Origin: Amylostereum areolatum
Taxonomy: Eukaryota > Basidiomycota > Agaricomycetes > Russulales > Stereaceae
Reading direction: 5' to 3'
NCBI GenBank assembly: GCA_012932865.1
Contig: SAXG01000019.1
Span: forward strand, 744,001 to 808,000
Length of the DNA: 64,000 nt
Of this stretch, positions 1 through 9,986 are shown in pieces. Each line of letters starts with the position of its first letter. Position 1 is the first letter of the stretch. Under the pieces are notes generated by a model, which saw only the letters and a program-made list of their open reading frames with translations, was not told the origin of the DNA and searched no databases. A program made the translations under genes and the position numbers.

Positions 1-105
1 CGAGGGTGAGGGCGTAGTACTCGCCTGGGTTAGCTCCACGAGTGAAGCCGAGAGGGAAGTCTGGAGTGGTGGCACGGGGGGAGGATTCGGAAGCGATGGT
101 GGTGT

Positions 106-697
106 CTAGAAAAAGTCCGCCGCGATGGGGCGACGGCCTAAGAGGCGAGCGATGAGGTAGGAGGCTTTGAGAGCCTGGCGGATCTTGTGCTGATGACGAT
201 GCTGTTGCAGCTCCTTGCGGTTGGTGATCGTTCGACGAAGAGGTGGTGGCGGAGTAGATTCGGGCGTAGGGAGGGCAAATTTATAGACGGTGGGGAAGCT
301 TTGACGGACGAGTGATGGTGGCAGATGTGTGTTGGAACAGGTGTGCCAGGTGGGGGAATGGATGGAAAACTTGAAGCGGTTCTGATCTATATCGAAGCGC
401 ACAACAACGCAAGCATAGAGGCAGAGGATCGTCTGCCTACCGTGACTGTGGTTCCAGCGCCACTCGTAAATGCGGCAGTTGACACCGTGGACTTTACAGG
501 TGTGCTCTTTGCAGAGGAGCTCAAGAGCGTGTAGGCGATTGACAGTGACGGCGTCTTCTCGAGGCCAAGGGAAGGGAGCGTCGCGGTTGGAGTTGGTTTG
601 GAGGTTGAATGCGATGAAGATCGGTTGATCGAGTGGTTCCAGGATGGGGGATTTAACGTCGTAAAGACGGCAAGGGATGTGGTGAAGTGGGTGTGGG
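106..697 (-). CDS. Element A: Met-free Gag N-terminal open frame (partial)
   Basis: On the minus strand an open frame runs from next to the LTR at 698 down to a TAG at 108-106. It matches, at protein level, the frames at 37797-37186 (minus) and 39996-40647 (plus). Shared landmarks are a WRW-H--HG core, a FDxDxNRF-like segment and the C-terminal end RRPIAADFF before the TAG. The frame contains no methionine codon. The only ATG of any frame in 1-697 (minus strand, at 416-414) is out of frame and comes from one C-to-T change relative to the 40-kb copy. I infer an N-terminal extension or separate ORF upstream of Gag in this gypsy family. The rest of element A lies left of the window; 1-105 is the part after the TAG. 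Confidence 0.6.
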
Positions 698-1120
698 TGT
701 CAGAAACGCAGTTTATGAGACCGATGGAACCGCCTAAGTTGCGACGATGGGAGGAGCGAGAGAGAGCAAATGGATTCAAGAGTGTCAAGCCTAGAGTAGT
801 GCAACGCAGGCTACAGTACCGTACGACGAGATGGACAGTCTAAGGAAAAGGGAAAAGAGATACTGTCCTTATATACAAGTGGGAACAATGATGCAATGTG
901 ATGCGATAGTGGTGCGAGCGGGGGGAACAATAAGAAAGGAGTCATGGGGCGGAGGACGGAAGTCCGGAGCAGTGATGTCATAGATAAGAATGTGGAACCC
1001 CGTTCAGAAGTCTGGGCGATGACGTCGTTGGAGCATGTGATGCGAAGGAAAGTCATGTGCCATGACGCGTCGCATGTACAAGGTCTGCAAACAAAGAGAG
1101 AAATGGAGCGATCCATGACA
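698..1120 (-). repeat. LTR of the N/C gypsy family shared by elements A and B
   Basis: This 423-bp LTR reads TGTCAG...CATGACA on the plus strand and aligns end to end with the 420-bp LTRs at 31122-31541 and 37800-38219, with clearly more substitutions. Read on the minus strand it has a TATATAAG box. To its left lies the 5' internal region of a minus-strand element (A); to its right lies the 3' end of pol of a minus-strand element (B). It therefore serves as 5' LTR of A and 3' LTR of B, as expected for tandem copies that recombined through their LTRs. Confidence 0.85.
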
Positions 1121-1450
1121 TTATCCCCCCTTTAAGACGCGCTTTCTCCTGGAGTGCAATGTCATCTGCAAGGGTGGATGCGAGAAAATTGTCGAAGGAG
1201 ATGCCGAGGGAATGCACAGGGCGGGGCACATTTGGATGGCACTTGTGGAAGGCGTCGATCATGTCGGTAACCTTTGAGAGCGATGAACGCGGGAGCCAGG
1301 TGTTTTCGGAGTCGGGATAGCCGGCCCACTTGACGAGGTACTGAATACCTTTCTTGTTACGAGTTGGCTTGGAGTCGACAATGTCTTCAACGTCGTATTC
1401 TTCTTCATTGTCAATGAGGTCTGGTGGCGGCTGTTCATAACTTGGTGGGG
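1121..1450 (-). pseudogene. Element B: pol C-terminus with chromodomain (fragment)
   Basis: The minus-strand translation matches the C-terminal end of the N pol (31545-31860). It has an acidic lead-in, the chromodomain signature LVKWAGYPDSENTW and the tail about IDAFHK and SLGISF. Just before the LTR is a purine tract on the minus strand (1121-1135). Homology stops abruptly near 1450, so only about 110 residues of pol remain. Chromodomains of this type usually bind histone-tail marks and steer integration; this is known of the family, not shown here. No function is expected from the fragment. Confidence 0.75.
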
Positions 1451-1551
1451 AGTGGGCCATTGCAAGCATGGCAGTCCGGTTCCTCACATTTCCAGGTCCC
1501 AAGGTTGGATTCTTCGGTGTTCAAGTCTTTTGTAGGCAGAGTGCAACACTC

Positions 1552-1830
1552 ATGCCATTTGTGTTGGGTGTGGAAGCATGCAAGCGCTCACGCCATTTGT
1601 GTTGGGATGCAGGAGTGCACAAGCGCTCACGCCATTTGTGCTAGGATGTGGGAGCGCGCAAGCGCTCACACCGTTTGTGTTGGGATGCGGGAGCACGCAA
1701 GCGCTCACGCCATTTGTGCTAGGATGCGGGAGCGTGCAAGCGCTCCCACCATTTGTGTTGGGATGCAGGAGCATGCAAGCGCTCACACCATTTGCGTTGT
1801 GATGCAGGAGCACGCAAGCACTCACTTTAA
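1552..1830. repeat. 39-bp minisatellite, about 7 copies
   Basis: Tandem units of 39 bp contain CCATTTGTGTTGGGATGC followed by GGAGCnnGCAAGCGCTCAC. Copies differ by scattered substitutions. Because 39 is a multiple of 3, several frames on both strands stay open and give repetitive translations that I do not regard as genes. Confidence 0.85.
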
Positions 1831-2289
1831 AGAGCGTGAGCGCATAAGTGCTCACACATAATTTTGTGGGAGCAGGGTGTGTAAACACCCATGTGTATTT
1901 TCTTTTGGGACACAAGTGCAGACACACTTGCACTACTTGGGAGTGTGCACACTGTTGTACTCCCTCCTGGTGTTTGTTTCTCACATTCTAGCTTCAATAT
2001 GTACTTGAGTCAATGCCATGATGTCATTTCTGCACTATGAAGTACGACACACATTCCCTCCGCTCTCAGAACACGCGCGCACGCCTTCACGCCCACAGCG
2101 CGTGCACCCAGACTTTGCGTAAGCAGGAGAACATCCGATTTTTTTCTTTTTCCCTCTCCCTTCTTGTGCTGCCATTGCCCTCACTGCGCGTACCATGCGC
2201 GGAGGGGACGCTTTCGAACGCGACGGACGCTGTCGCTGCGTGCGATGCATGAGCGGACCACACTCGTCGCGTATGCGCATATGGGCATA
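1831..2289. other. No gene seen
   Basis: A minisatellite-derived tail is followed by ordinary sequence with no ORF, repeat or RNA I can support. Confidence 0.5.
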
Positions 2290-3331
2290 GGATGTGGGGG
2301 AGTGTGGATGGCTTAGAGGAGAGGGGGGCGAGGGGGGGGGGTGAGGACAGCGCGTGCAGGGTTGGTGTCGAGGGCACGCGCACGCGCGCGGGCAGGTTGA
2401 GCGAGCATGTAAGTGGTTGCGGAGGGTGTGCGCGTGCGGGTGGGTTGAGCAGGCGTGGGCGTGGTTGTCGAGGGCGCGCAGGTGCAGGGGGGGTGTGGGT
2501 GGGCATGGGCATCGAGGACGTGCGGGCATAGGCGCGGGGGTGGGCACGTTGAGGGTGCACGGTTGTTGAGGGCGCGGGCATGGGGTGTGGTGGGGTTGAG
2601 TGCACACAGTTGTCGAGGGCACCCGGGGTGCGGGCGGGCATGGGTGTTGAGGTCGCGTGGGCGTGGGCGTGGACGGCGCAGGTGCGGGAGGATTGAGCGC
2701 GGGCGTGGGCGGGCTTGGTCAGGTTGAGGGCGCATGGGCGAAGTTGCCGCGGACACGGGGGCACGAGCATGGAGGACGCATGGGCGGGGATGGCGCTAGC
2801 ATGTCGAGGGGGGGGGGTTGCACTCAGCACGTACGCGTTGCGGGCAAAGACGCGCGGGCATCGAGGAAGTGGGCATGAGTATCGAGGGCGCGAGGGCACG
2901 GGCTTTGGAAGTGCGGGCCCGTTGAGGGCCCGGGGGCGGGGGCGTGTTGAGGGCTGGGTGGTGCCTGCATTGAGGCCTTGAGGACGCGGGTGGGCGTGGG
3001 CGTGGGCGTGGGCGCGGCTCGCGCGTTGGTTCTCCAAATGGTGTTTTAGGCGTGACGGCGTGAGCGGCAGTGGCAGCGGCGGGGATGGCGGCGGTTGGGA
3101 TGCGTGGTTGGACGTGTTACACGAGGACCGAGAAGGAGGGGGAGGAAGAGGGGAAAGGAGAGTAGAGGAAGATGGGGGACGTATCTAGCGCGGCTCATGC
3201 GCTGGCTCTCCAAAAGACGTCGTTGAACGCAGGAAGACGACATGGAGGAAGACGTCGCTAATGTCGGCGGCGGAGCGGCGTCATTGGACGCATTTACAAT
3301 AAGCATGGGGGGGATATTGGGGAGCGAGCGG
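2290..3331. repeat. G-rich strand-skewed low-complexity DNA
   Basis: The plus strand is dominated by GGGCG, GTGGGC and GCGGGCA words with few C runs. Long open frames occur on both strands but encode Pro/His/Arg/Ala or Gly/Arg/Ala/Trp compositional sequence without domains. Near 3011 and 3188 a motif GCGCGGCTC--GCG-TGG-T is duplicated about 180 bp apart. No gene is supported. Confidence 0.6.
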
Positions 3332-3339
3332 GGAGAGTG

Positions 3340-4082
3340 AGGACCCCTGAAAATATGGGAGGAGGCCGGATACGGTTTCCGAAAATTTCGGTTTGGACCA
3401 CAAGATAATCCGGCCTAACTTGGCTCTTTTTTATAGGATAAAATCCGATTTTTCGGCCACGGACCTCGGTTTCGGTCGGATGGGCGATCCGGCCTAAGAC
3501 TGACCAAAATATCATCAGATTCCCGTATCTAGCCTCAAAACTCCCCCAAAATTGTCGGATTCGTGTATCCGGCCTCAAAAAGCCTTGATTTCTTGTGTGT
3601 TTGGTTTCAAAAACGACGTGCCGTTTCTATGAGTGACTAAGTAGTAAGTGCTAAGCACCAGCTGGTCTTCTCCTCGTCCCTCCCAGCCTTTCCTTCAGCC
3701 TCGGCCAATTCGGCGACAGCTAGATTGAGGTTTGTCGCGGCAAAACCCGTGAACGCCTCCACATTGAGCTCTACATCATATTGGTCAGCCGTCGTCATTG
3801 GATTGAAGTAGTATCCAAAGCCACAAGATGTCAGCACATATGAGTGCTCGAATAGCCGGCGAGATGTGTAGGTAACCGGCCTAAAACTACTGACATACAC
3901 ATAAATTTGGATCGGATAAAAATCCAGCCTCCGCCAGCAGACCCCCCAAGAGCTTCAGATAAAAATCCGGCCACCGGCGGTCTTGGTGAGATTCTTCGGA
4001 TGAATATCCGTTTTTCGGACCCAAATTCGCCCAAATTCCATTGGATGGCAATCCGGCCTCCTCCCCTATTTTCAGGGGTCCT
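3340..4082. mobile_element. hAT-like MITE, 743 bp
   Basis: Terminal inverted repeats of 32 bp with one mismatch start AGGACCCCTGAAAATA at 3340 and end as its complement at 4082. They are flanked by a perfect 8-bp direct repeat, GGAGAGTG, at 3332-3339 and 4083-4090. An 8-bp target duplication is the hallmark of hAT transposons. The interior has no transposase ORF but repeats the word ATCCGGCC, or its complement, at least six times near both ends, like subterminal transposase-binding repeats. I infer a non-autonomous hAT-type element; the TIR start is not the classic CAG, so the superfamily is not certain. Confidence 0.75.
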
Positions 4083-4222
4083 GGAGAGTGACGGTTCGTG
4101 TTGAGGTGGCAAGATCGATGCGAGTTCTTCTTTGGGAGTGCGGCTCAGAACTTGCTGAAATGCGTGCTGAGCAGCAAATGCCGAGACAAGCTCCCAGAGA
4201 GGAAGTCGCGCCTTCCCCCACC

Positions 4223-4835
4223 GCACCGGGGGCATTAACTGATAATCTGCATCCTTAGATAAGCTTGAGAACAGTTTGAAGTATTACCTTTCCAACGGCT
4301 GGAGGCCGGGCCCAAGCCAGGCCTGGAGGTATCGAGAATAATATCTTTGTGTTAGATCCCAATCAAGGCTAGTAGGTACTCAGAATGACTTATTTGGACA
4401 TCTCCTGCTGAGCAGTTGCAAATAAGATATTTGCATGCTGTGGGCATGCTGTGTGAACATCTTATTTGCAAGACCTCCTCCGGAGAAAGGGCAAAGCAAT
4501 CTCAAAGACATCCTTTTCACCTCGTGGCCGATGATACATGAACAACTTATTTTCAAGACCTCATCCGAAGAAAGGACAAAGCAATCCCAAATATATTCTT
4601 TCCACCTTGTGGCTGATGTTACGTGAACATCTTATTTGCGACTGCTCGGCGGGAGATGTCCATCATCAATTGTAAATAAGTTGTTCTAAGTACCTACTAG
4701 CCTTGATTGGGATCTAACACAGAAATATTATTCTCAATACCTCCAAGCCTGGCCTCCAGCCGTTGAAAAGGAGGTACTTCAGACTGTTCTCCAGCTTATC
4801 TAAGGATGCAGATTACCAGTTGATGCCCCCGGTGC
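4223..4835. mobile_element. Fold-back element with about 195-bp inverted arms
   Basis: The left arm (4223 to about 4420) begins GCACCGGGGGCATTAACTG and the right arm (about 4640 to 4835) is its diverged reverse complement, ending TGATGCCCCCGGTGC. The arms match through nearly 200 bp with roughly one change in ten. The centre holds two direct copies of an about 87-bp unit (4449-4535 and 4536-4622), each starting near TGAACA-CTTATTT. No ORF, and no clear target duplication. It fits a fold-back MITE; superfamily unknown. Confidence 0.65.
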
Positions 4836-5140
4836 CGCCACCACCTCTTCTTTTCCTTCCCGGTTCATCTGCCCCGCCCCTCTGTCAACGCGTCCAATGA
4901 CGCCCAGAAATATCCACCTCTGCAGTCGTCCCGGGTCAAAACACGTAGTTGGGAATGCCGGCGCGCAAGGCGCGCCTATGGTACGTCCCTACTTTTCTCT
5001 CCCTCCTCCTCGCCCCTCGTCACCATCCACCTTTGCCTTTGCCGCTCCCTTGCCGCCACCCTCCCTCGCCCTTGCCGCTCTCTCGCCGCCACCCTCCCTT
5101 GCCCTCGCCGCTACCCGCACATCGCCGTCTCCCGCAGGTG
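4836..5140. other. Pyrimidine-rich stretch, no gene
   Basis: The stretch is rich in CCCTC and CTTGCC words. A short word, GCGTCCAATGACGCC near 4889, is the reverse complement of one near 3277 on the far side of the MITE. Nothing else is supportable. Confidence 0.4.
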
Positions 5141-5525
5141 GGCGAGGATGCCATCACGCGAGTGATGGCATCCTCGCCTGCACGTGGTATGACGTTTTTC
5201 GGAGACAGTCTCTGAAAAACTGTCTCCGAAAAATGTCATAACACGTGCATGCCGCAGTCCTCTGCCCTGCGCGCGCATGCCCGCAACACACCCCCAACCA
5301 CCCGCCCATAACACATGCGCGCTCACGCCTGACCGCCACTGCTTGCGCGTCGCGCGGGCACGTCAGTCAGGTGTGCACACGCCGCGTGAACAGGTGTGCA
5401 GTGTAGAAAGGGGATGGTAGCGGGGGAAGCAGACCAGTCACGAACGAGGAGGAAATTATTTTCCTCCTCGTTCGTGATTGGCCAGGGTGCGAGCTCGTCG
5501 CCGTTGGCATCACTTGCCAACGGCG
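5141..5525. repeat. Four consecutive hairpins
   Basis: Four separate inverted repeats follow each other. 5141-5157/5162-5178: 17-bp perfect arms with a 4-nt loop. 5181-5208/5220-5247: 28-bp arms with two mismatches and an 11-nt loop. 5438-5455/5460-5477: 18-bp perfect arms with a TTAT loop. 5499-5509/5515-5525: 11-bp perfect arms with a 5-nt loop. No ORF spans them. They could extrude as cruciforms or be remnants of fold-back elements. Confidence 0.8.
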
Positions 5526-5602
5526 CCGACCACGACGGTTTCTCTGCCGCCGCTGTCTCATCCTCAAATCGTCCCCCACGTCCCATTCCCCCCTGCCCTC
5601 GA

Positions 5603-5655
5603 CACGCACGCACTCAATGCACGCACTCAATGCACGCACTCAATGCACGCACTCA
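5603..5655. repeat. 13-bp tandem repeat, 4 copies
   Basis: The unit GCACGCACTCAAT is repeated four times, the last copy slightly changed. Confidence 0.8.
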
Positions 5656-5673
5656 ACGCCCACGCGTGCACTC

Positions 5674-5789
5674 GCACCCGCACCCACACCCGCACCCGCA
5701 CCCGCACCCGCACCCGCACCCGCACCCGCACCCGCACCCGCACCCGCACCCGCACCCGCACCCGCACCCGCACCCGCACCTGCACCCGC
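5674..5789. repeat. (CGCACC)n microsatellite
   Basis: About 19 near-perfect copies of the hexamer CGCACC, with one CACACC variant near the start and one CTGCACC near the end. It reads as Pro/His, Thr/Arg or Ala/Pro repeats in the three forward frames, which explains the long but meaningless open frames here. Confidence 0.9.
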
Positions 5790-7089
5790 GCCCTCACACC
5801 CTCAACACTTGCGCCCACGCACCTTCAACACCCACGCTCGCCCTCCACTCCCACACGCCCGTGCCCGCACCTGCGCTCTCGACGCCGCCGCCACCCACGG
5901 ACCCCGACCCTCGACGCGCAAGTCCCAGTGTCCCTTGACGCGGACGGACCTCCACCGTCAATGCGAACCCCCGCCCTCGACGTGCGCACACGCGCCCCCG
6001 CCGTCGACACGCACGCCCTCGCGTCTACGATGCGCCCGCACCCTCAAGATGCCCTCACCTTCGGCGCACACCCGCCCTCGCCCTCGCTGCGCGCAACCTC
6101 ACCCCTCCTCAACGCGAACATGCGCACGTGCGCAACCCTCGCACCCGCATGCCTGCATCGCCTGCACCCCCGCACCCGCATCACCTGCACCTCCGCACCC
6201 ACACGCACTCGCGCATCACTCGCACTCGCACACCCGCCAGCCCGCAACGCGAATGCGCGCGCGCACACGCAGCCCGCTCACCCGCACGCCCGACCGCACC
6301 CTGCACGGCTGCAATGCACACATGCACGACCGCCCGCCTGCCCGCCCGCAACACGCCCGCCTCTCCTCTTCCCTCGCCGCCATCCACCCGCACCCCTCGC
6401 TGCCATCCGCCCTCGCCCTCGCCAGCACCTGCCCTCGCCGCCGCCTTCAACTCACCCGCGCCCACCCCCTTCAATGCGCCCGCGCCCTCACCCACGTCCT
6501 CAACGCGCCCGCGCCCCCCCCCCCTCTTCAGCGCGATCACCTGAACGCTCGCAATGTGCACACCCGCACGCCTGCAACGTGGCACGGGCATGGACCCACG
6601 CACCCCTCGGCCTCATGCCCGGCCTCCGTTGCTTGCGCGTCGTGCGAGCACGTGGGCCTGGCGTGTACGCGCCTTATAGTGGGGTGCCACTAAGGTGCAC
6701 ATGCCCGATGCCCTCTACACACGCGTCCGCCCGTGTTCTCAATGGACATGCCCCGCTGCCCTCTTGCTCGCCCGCCCGCACAACACACACCCACACCCTC
6801 AGCACATATACCTACGCCCTCGGCATGCATGACTGCCCACTCTCGATGCACACCACCTACCACCTGCGCCCGCGACTGACACGCATACGCGTTGAACAAA
6901 AATCGGCGGTTGCCGAGGGGTTGTGCAAGGAGAGCCGAAGTGACCGAGATTGTGTAGATTAGCAAGAAAAATAAGCACATGCTGTATGTTAGATGAATAG
7001 ATGAATAAAAGCATGACTATCTGTTCAAATTTATGTACAGAGGTCATAGTGGATGTAGACGAAAGAAAATGTGTAGGATGGAATGGTCG
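5790..7089. repeat. C-rich low-complexity DNA, then unremarkable AT-richer tail
   Basis: To about 6890 the plus strand is rich in CGCACCC, CGCCCTC and CACGC words, the opposite skew to 2290-3060. A long open frame (5478-6962) is purely compositional. From 6900 to 7089 the base composition returns to normal, with no gene seen. Confidence 0.6.
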
Positions 7090-7754
7090 TGTCATGAACG
7101 GTCTATAATTTTCTTTTTACTTTACATCGGTTACACGCTTTAGGACTTATCGGCTTATCACCGGTCCGGCTCCACTTCGGCCCGGACCCGGTTCACCTAT
7201 ATCCCGCCTGGACCCATGTGACTCATCTCGGCCCAGGTCTGACTCCTCTCTCTTGACTCATGCTGTACAATACTGACTCATGCTGTGCTCTTTTACATAT
7301 GACTGCTTACTTATACTAGGTCTGCTTACTGATCGCCGTGTATCGGTTGCTTACCTAAGTCTCTCTCCTCTCGTGTATATAAGACTCACTCTCGCTGTAC
7401 ATATTCCTTATCTCGAGCTAGTCAATTCTACCGACTTTGCTTGCTTTCCCTCGTCTGTCGCCGTGTCTGATCGGCTCCCCTCTGTCGTCCTCTTCCTCTG
7501 TCAGCTTTGTCGTAACTTGGTGCTGTCGCACTAGTCGTTGCTGACATAAGCTCGAGATGTGTTTACTCTTGCACCACCCACGACCGTCCCTACGTACTGT
7601 AGCATAGTAGTAGTAGTACCCGTCTGGTACTGACCTTGTTCTTCCCCCGTGCCGCCCTAGACCGTTGCCCCCAGAGTACGCGACTCGTTACCCTGACATT
7701 GTGGTCGTGCGCACGTATACCGGTGCCGGCTTGACGTTTCCTCGAAACGTTACA
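7090..7754 (+). repeat. Putative 5' LTR of element E
   Basis: There is no second copy for comparison, so the ends are inferred from TGTCATG at 7090 and CGTTACA at 7754. A TATATAAG box at 7375-7382 gives a plausible promoter. A single ATG near 7557 could open a 16-codon upstream frame. The real end might instead be near 7802 (GAGGTGACA). Confidence 0.45.
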
Positions 7755-8016
7755 CCTACTCAAGACTCTCCAATACCAGGAGTTGAAAGCTCAGAGGTGA
7801 CAGTAGAAGGTGCACCCTTGGTGTAGGAAACGAGTAAAAGTGGCGAAAGGAAAGCGGTTTAGGAAGTCTTTGGGCTCGTGTCCCCTAGACAAAGAGACAG
7901 GCAACAGGTCGAGAAGACTGAGGCAGACCGTCTTGCGATCTCGTAACAGAACCACCTTCCCTCGACAAAATCTTCTCTTGCCGCACAGAGTAACCATTTC
8001 GACTGGGGGCTCGTGC

Positions 8017-8418
8017 ATGGAAGATTGGCGCTCGCAAGTACAAGAATTCATCCCCATCAGCGACGATACTAGCATCTCCCTCATCAACGAGTCTAAAGAC
8101 CCTTGGGCCTGGCACAATTGGAAGGTCGCCCTCGGCGTAGAAGAACTTGAAGACTTCGTCATAGACGTCCACTTCTATCGCCTCAAAATAAGCGAACAAG
8201 GAAACGGAAACCTCTACGTCTACTTCTGCCCATACGTCACCTACCGCTACAAACTCGAGCAACCCCCAAAGTCCTTCTACGCGCCCAACGAGAAAATACC
8301 AGTTGACACTCGACACACCCACCGCCTCCTTACACCAGGCAACACCCCCAGCCCCACACCAGAGCCAGAGGTCATCGACCTCACCCAGCCAGAGGTCATC
8401 GACCTCACCCACTTATAA
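8017..8418 (+). CDS. Element E upstream ORF (Gag N-terminal domain)
   Basis: The first ATG after the putative LTR that heads a long frame is at 8017 (MEDWRSQVQEF...). It encodes 133 residues ending in a Pro-rich tail with a duplicated PEVIDLT motif and a TAA at 8416-8418. Beyond the TAA the same frame remains open and protein-like (acidic, GSDSSSETGSDTD) with no ATG until 8728. So an N-terminal block is separated from Gag by one in-frame stop, as in the N/C/A family (TAG at 37185-37183). Whether it is a separate protein or a read-through extension of Gag cannot be told. Function unknown. Confidence 0.5.
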   Translation: MEDWRSQVQEFIPISDDTSISLINESKDPWAWHNWKVALGVEELEDFVIDVHFYRLKISEQGNGNLYVYFCPYVTYRYKLEQPPKSFYAPNEKIPVDTRHTHRLLTPGNTPSPTPEPEVIDLTQPEVIDLTHL

Positions 8419-9986
8419 ACAATTCCCTCGTTTGGACTCAACGGTTCCGACTCCAGCTCCGAAACAGGCTCTGACACCGACATCGAGAACTGCTGCATCT
8501 TCCCCCTCCCACTAGGCTTCACCCAAGAAGACAACGACCTCTTCTTTGCTCGACTTGGAGACACCACCCAAGAAGTTGCCTTTGTAACCACTGAGCTTAG
8601 TGGCATCATCTGGTACTTCACCGACGGAGACCAACCCGACCTCACCGAAGCTGACTTCGACTTCATCGCCGCCTCCGCCCTACCACCTGTTACCAACGAA
8701 GACTTCTCTGACCTCAACGAACCAGTCATGGCTGCCCAGTGGATCCGCACCGACCCCCAACCCCCTCTCCCCGCCGAGCTTGCCAACTGCACCAAAATTG
8801 GTGGAACATGGAACATCGTCATCGGCCAAACTGGCTCTCCCATCCAACACATGAATAACGGCACCGACGATGCATGGCTCATGGAAGTAAATGGCCAATG
8901 GGTCGCCATCTCTGCTGTGCTTGTTGCCGCCCTCAACCTCCCACCCCCCACCGTCCCCCACCGTCAACGTCACTGCCTCCCCTATTACTGTCAACCCCCC
9001 TGCAGTCACTGTTAGCGCCCCAGCCGCCGCCGCCGCCAGACCCCCTCAAAAGAAGGTCCATGCGAAAACTCCTGAAGGCTTCTCTGGGAAACGAGAGGAC
9101 TTCAATGACTGGATGCGAGGAATACATGCGAGCTGCTGAGGATGACCTTGTGACGGACAAGGACAAAGTCCTCTTCATCCTCACCTACATGACGGGGGAG
9201 GCAGCACGCACCTGGAAGGCCAAGTACAAAGATGCACACCTAGCCAATGGAGCCATGGTCGCCTGGGTGGACTTCCACAAAGCACTCAAAGGGGCCTTCA
9301 CCGACGTCAATGAGCAGCACCGTGCCGCAGTCGAACTGGACGGGTTCAAACAGACGAAGGGTACCACTGCCCATGAATACTTCGCCAAGTTCGAGCAACT
9401 CGCAAGGAAGGCAGGATACTCCACGGCGCAGGACCCTATCCATCTCATGCAGCTGCTCAAGCACAACGTCTACTATCGGACCATTGACTCCATCTACGAC
9501 AGCGGTCACGTCCCTCAGAAATATGAGGACCTCAAAGAGCGCATCATCCTGATCAACAGTCTGCAACAGGAGCGGGAGGACCTTAAGACCCAGCGCAGTG
9601 GACCCGTACAGAACCAAAAACCCAAAGGACAAGGATCGTCCAATGGGCAACAAGGGGGGCAGGTCCCATGGCGCCGCGATAGAACCGGCACGGTGCACGG
9701 TGGCAAAGGTCAGCCGATGGACATCAACCATGTCGACATCAAGGGGCGATGCTTCCGCTGCGGACAAAATGGCCACCAAGTGCGGGACTGCAGGGTGGAT
9801 GTGAAGAACATCCAAGACATGTGGGGGAGGGACCAGTACACGGAACCACCAAAGCGGGAGGCTCGAGCACAGACGTTTGAGACGCCTACCGCTTGGGCTA
9901 GGAGCCTGTCGGCCGAAGATCGGAAAAGCGTGATGGACGCGCTCCAAGCTCAGCCGAAGGTGGAAGAAAAGAAGGAGGGTTTTTGA
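8419..9986 (+). pseudogene. Element E gag (frameshifted)
   Basis: Reading frames in order: 8419 to about 8955 (first ATG 8728), then about 8955-9118 in a second frame (Ala/Pro run, then GKREDFNDWM), then about 9120-9986 in a third. The first change falls in C-rich homopolymers near 8945-8960. The last part holds the retrotransposon Gag core (FILTYMTGEAARTWK, about 9172-9215) and one zinc knuckle, CFRCGQNGHQVRDC (about 9750-9791), of form CX2CX4HX4C, which binds the element's RNA. It ends at TGA 9984-9986, overlapping pol. Confidence 0.8.
9980..9986 (+). promoter_or_regulatory. Gag/pol -1 frameshift site TTTTTGA (E)
   Basis: Gag ends ...GGT TTT TGA; pol is open in the -1 frame from TTG at 9983. 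A P-site Phe-tRNA on TTT can slip back one base within the T5 run while the A site holds the stop. The first pol-frame ATG is at 9998. The same heptamer marks every gag/pol junction of the N, C and D elements here. Confidence 0.6.

Noticed and set aside
1552..1830. Possible CRISPR-like array of 39-bp units
   Set aside because: Units are contiguous without spacers, diverged from each other, and the context is a eukaryotic retrotransposon locus.
2087..3037. 316-codon open frame on the minus strand
   Set aside because: Purely compositional translation of the G-rich region; overlapping frames on both strands are equally open.
5141..5525. tRNA or structured RNA genes in the hairpin cluster
   Set aside because: No T-loop, anticodon arm or CCA-adjacent acceptor pattern; the hairpins are simple stem-loops.
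5478..6962. 494-codon open frame on the plus strand
   Set aside because: It reads only Pro/His/Arg/Thr/Ala from the (CGCACC)n array and C-rich flanks; three frames are open together and no domain appears, as expected of stop-poor GC repeats.
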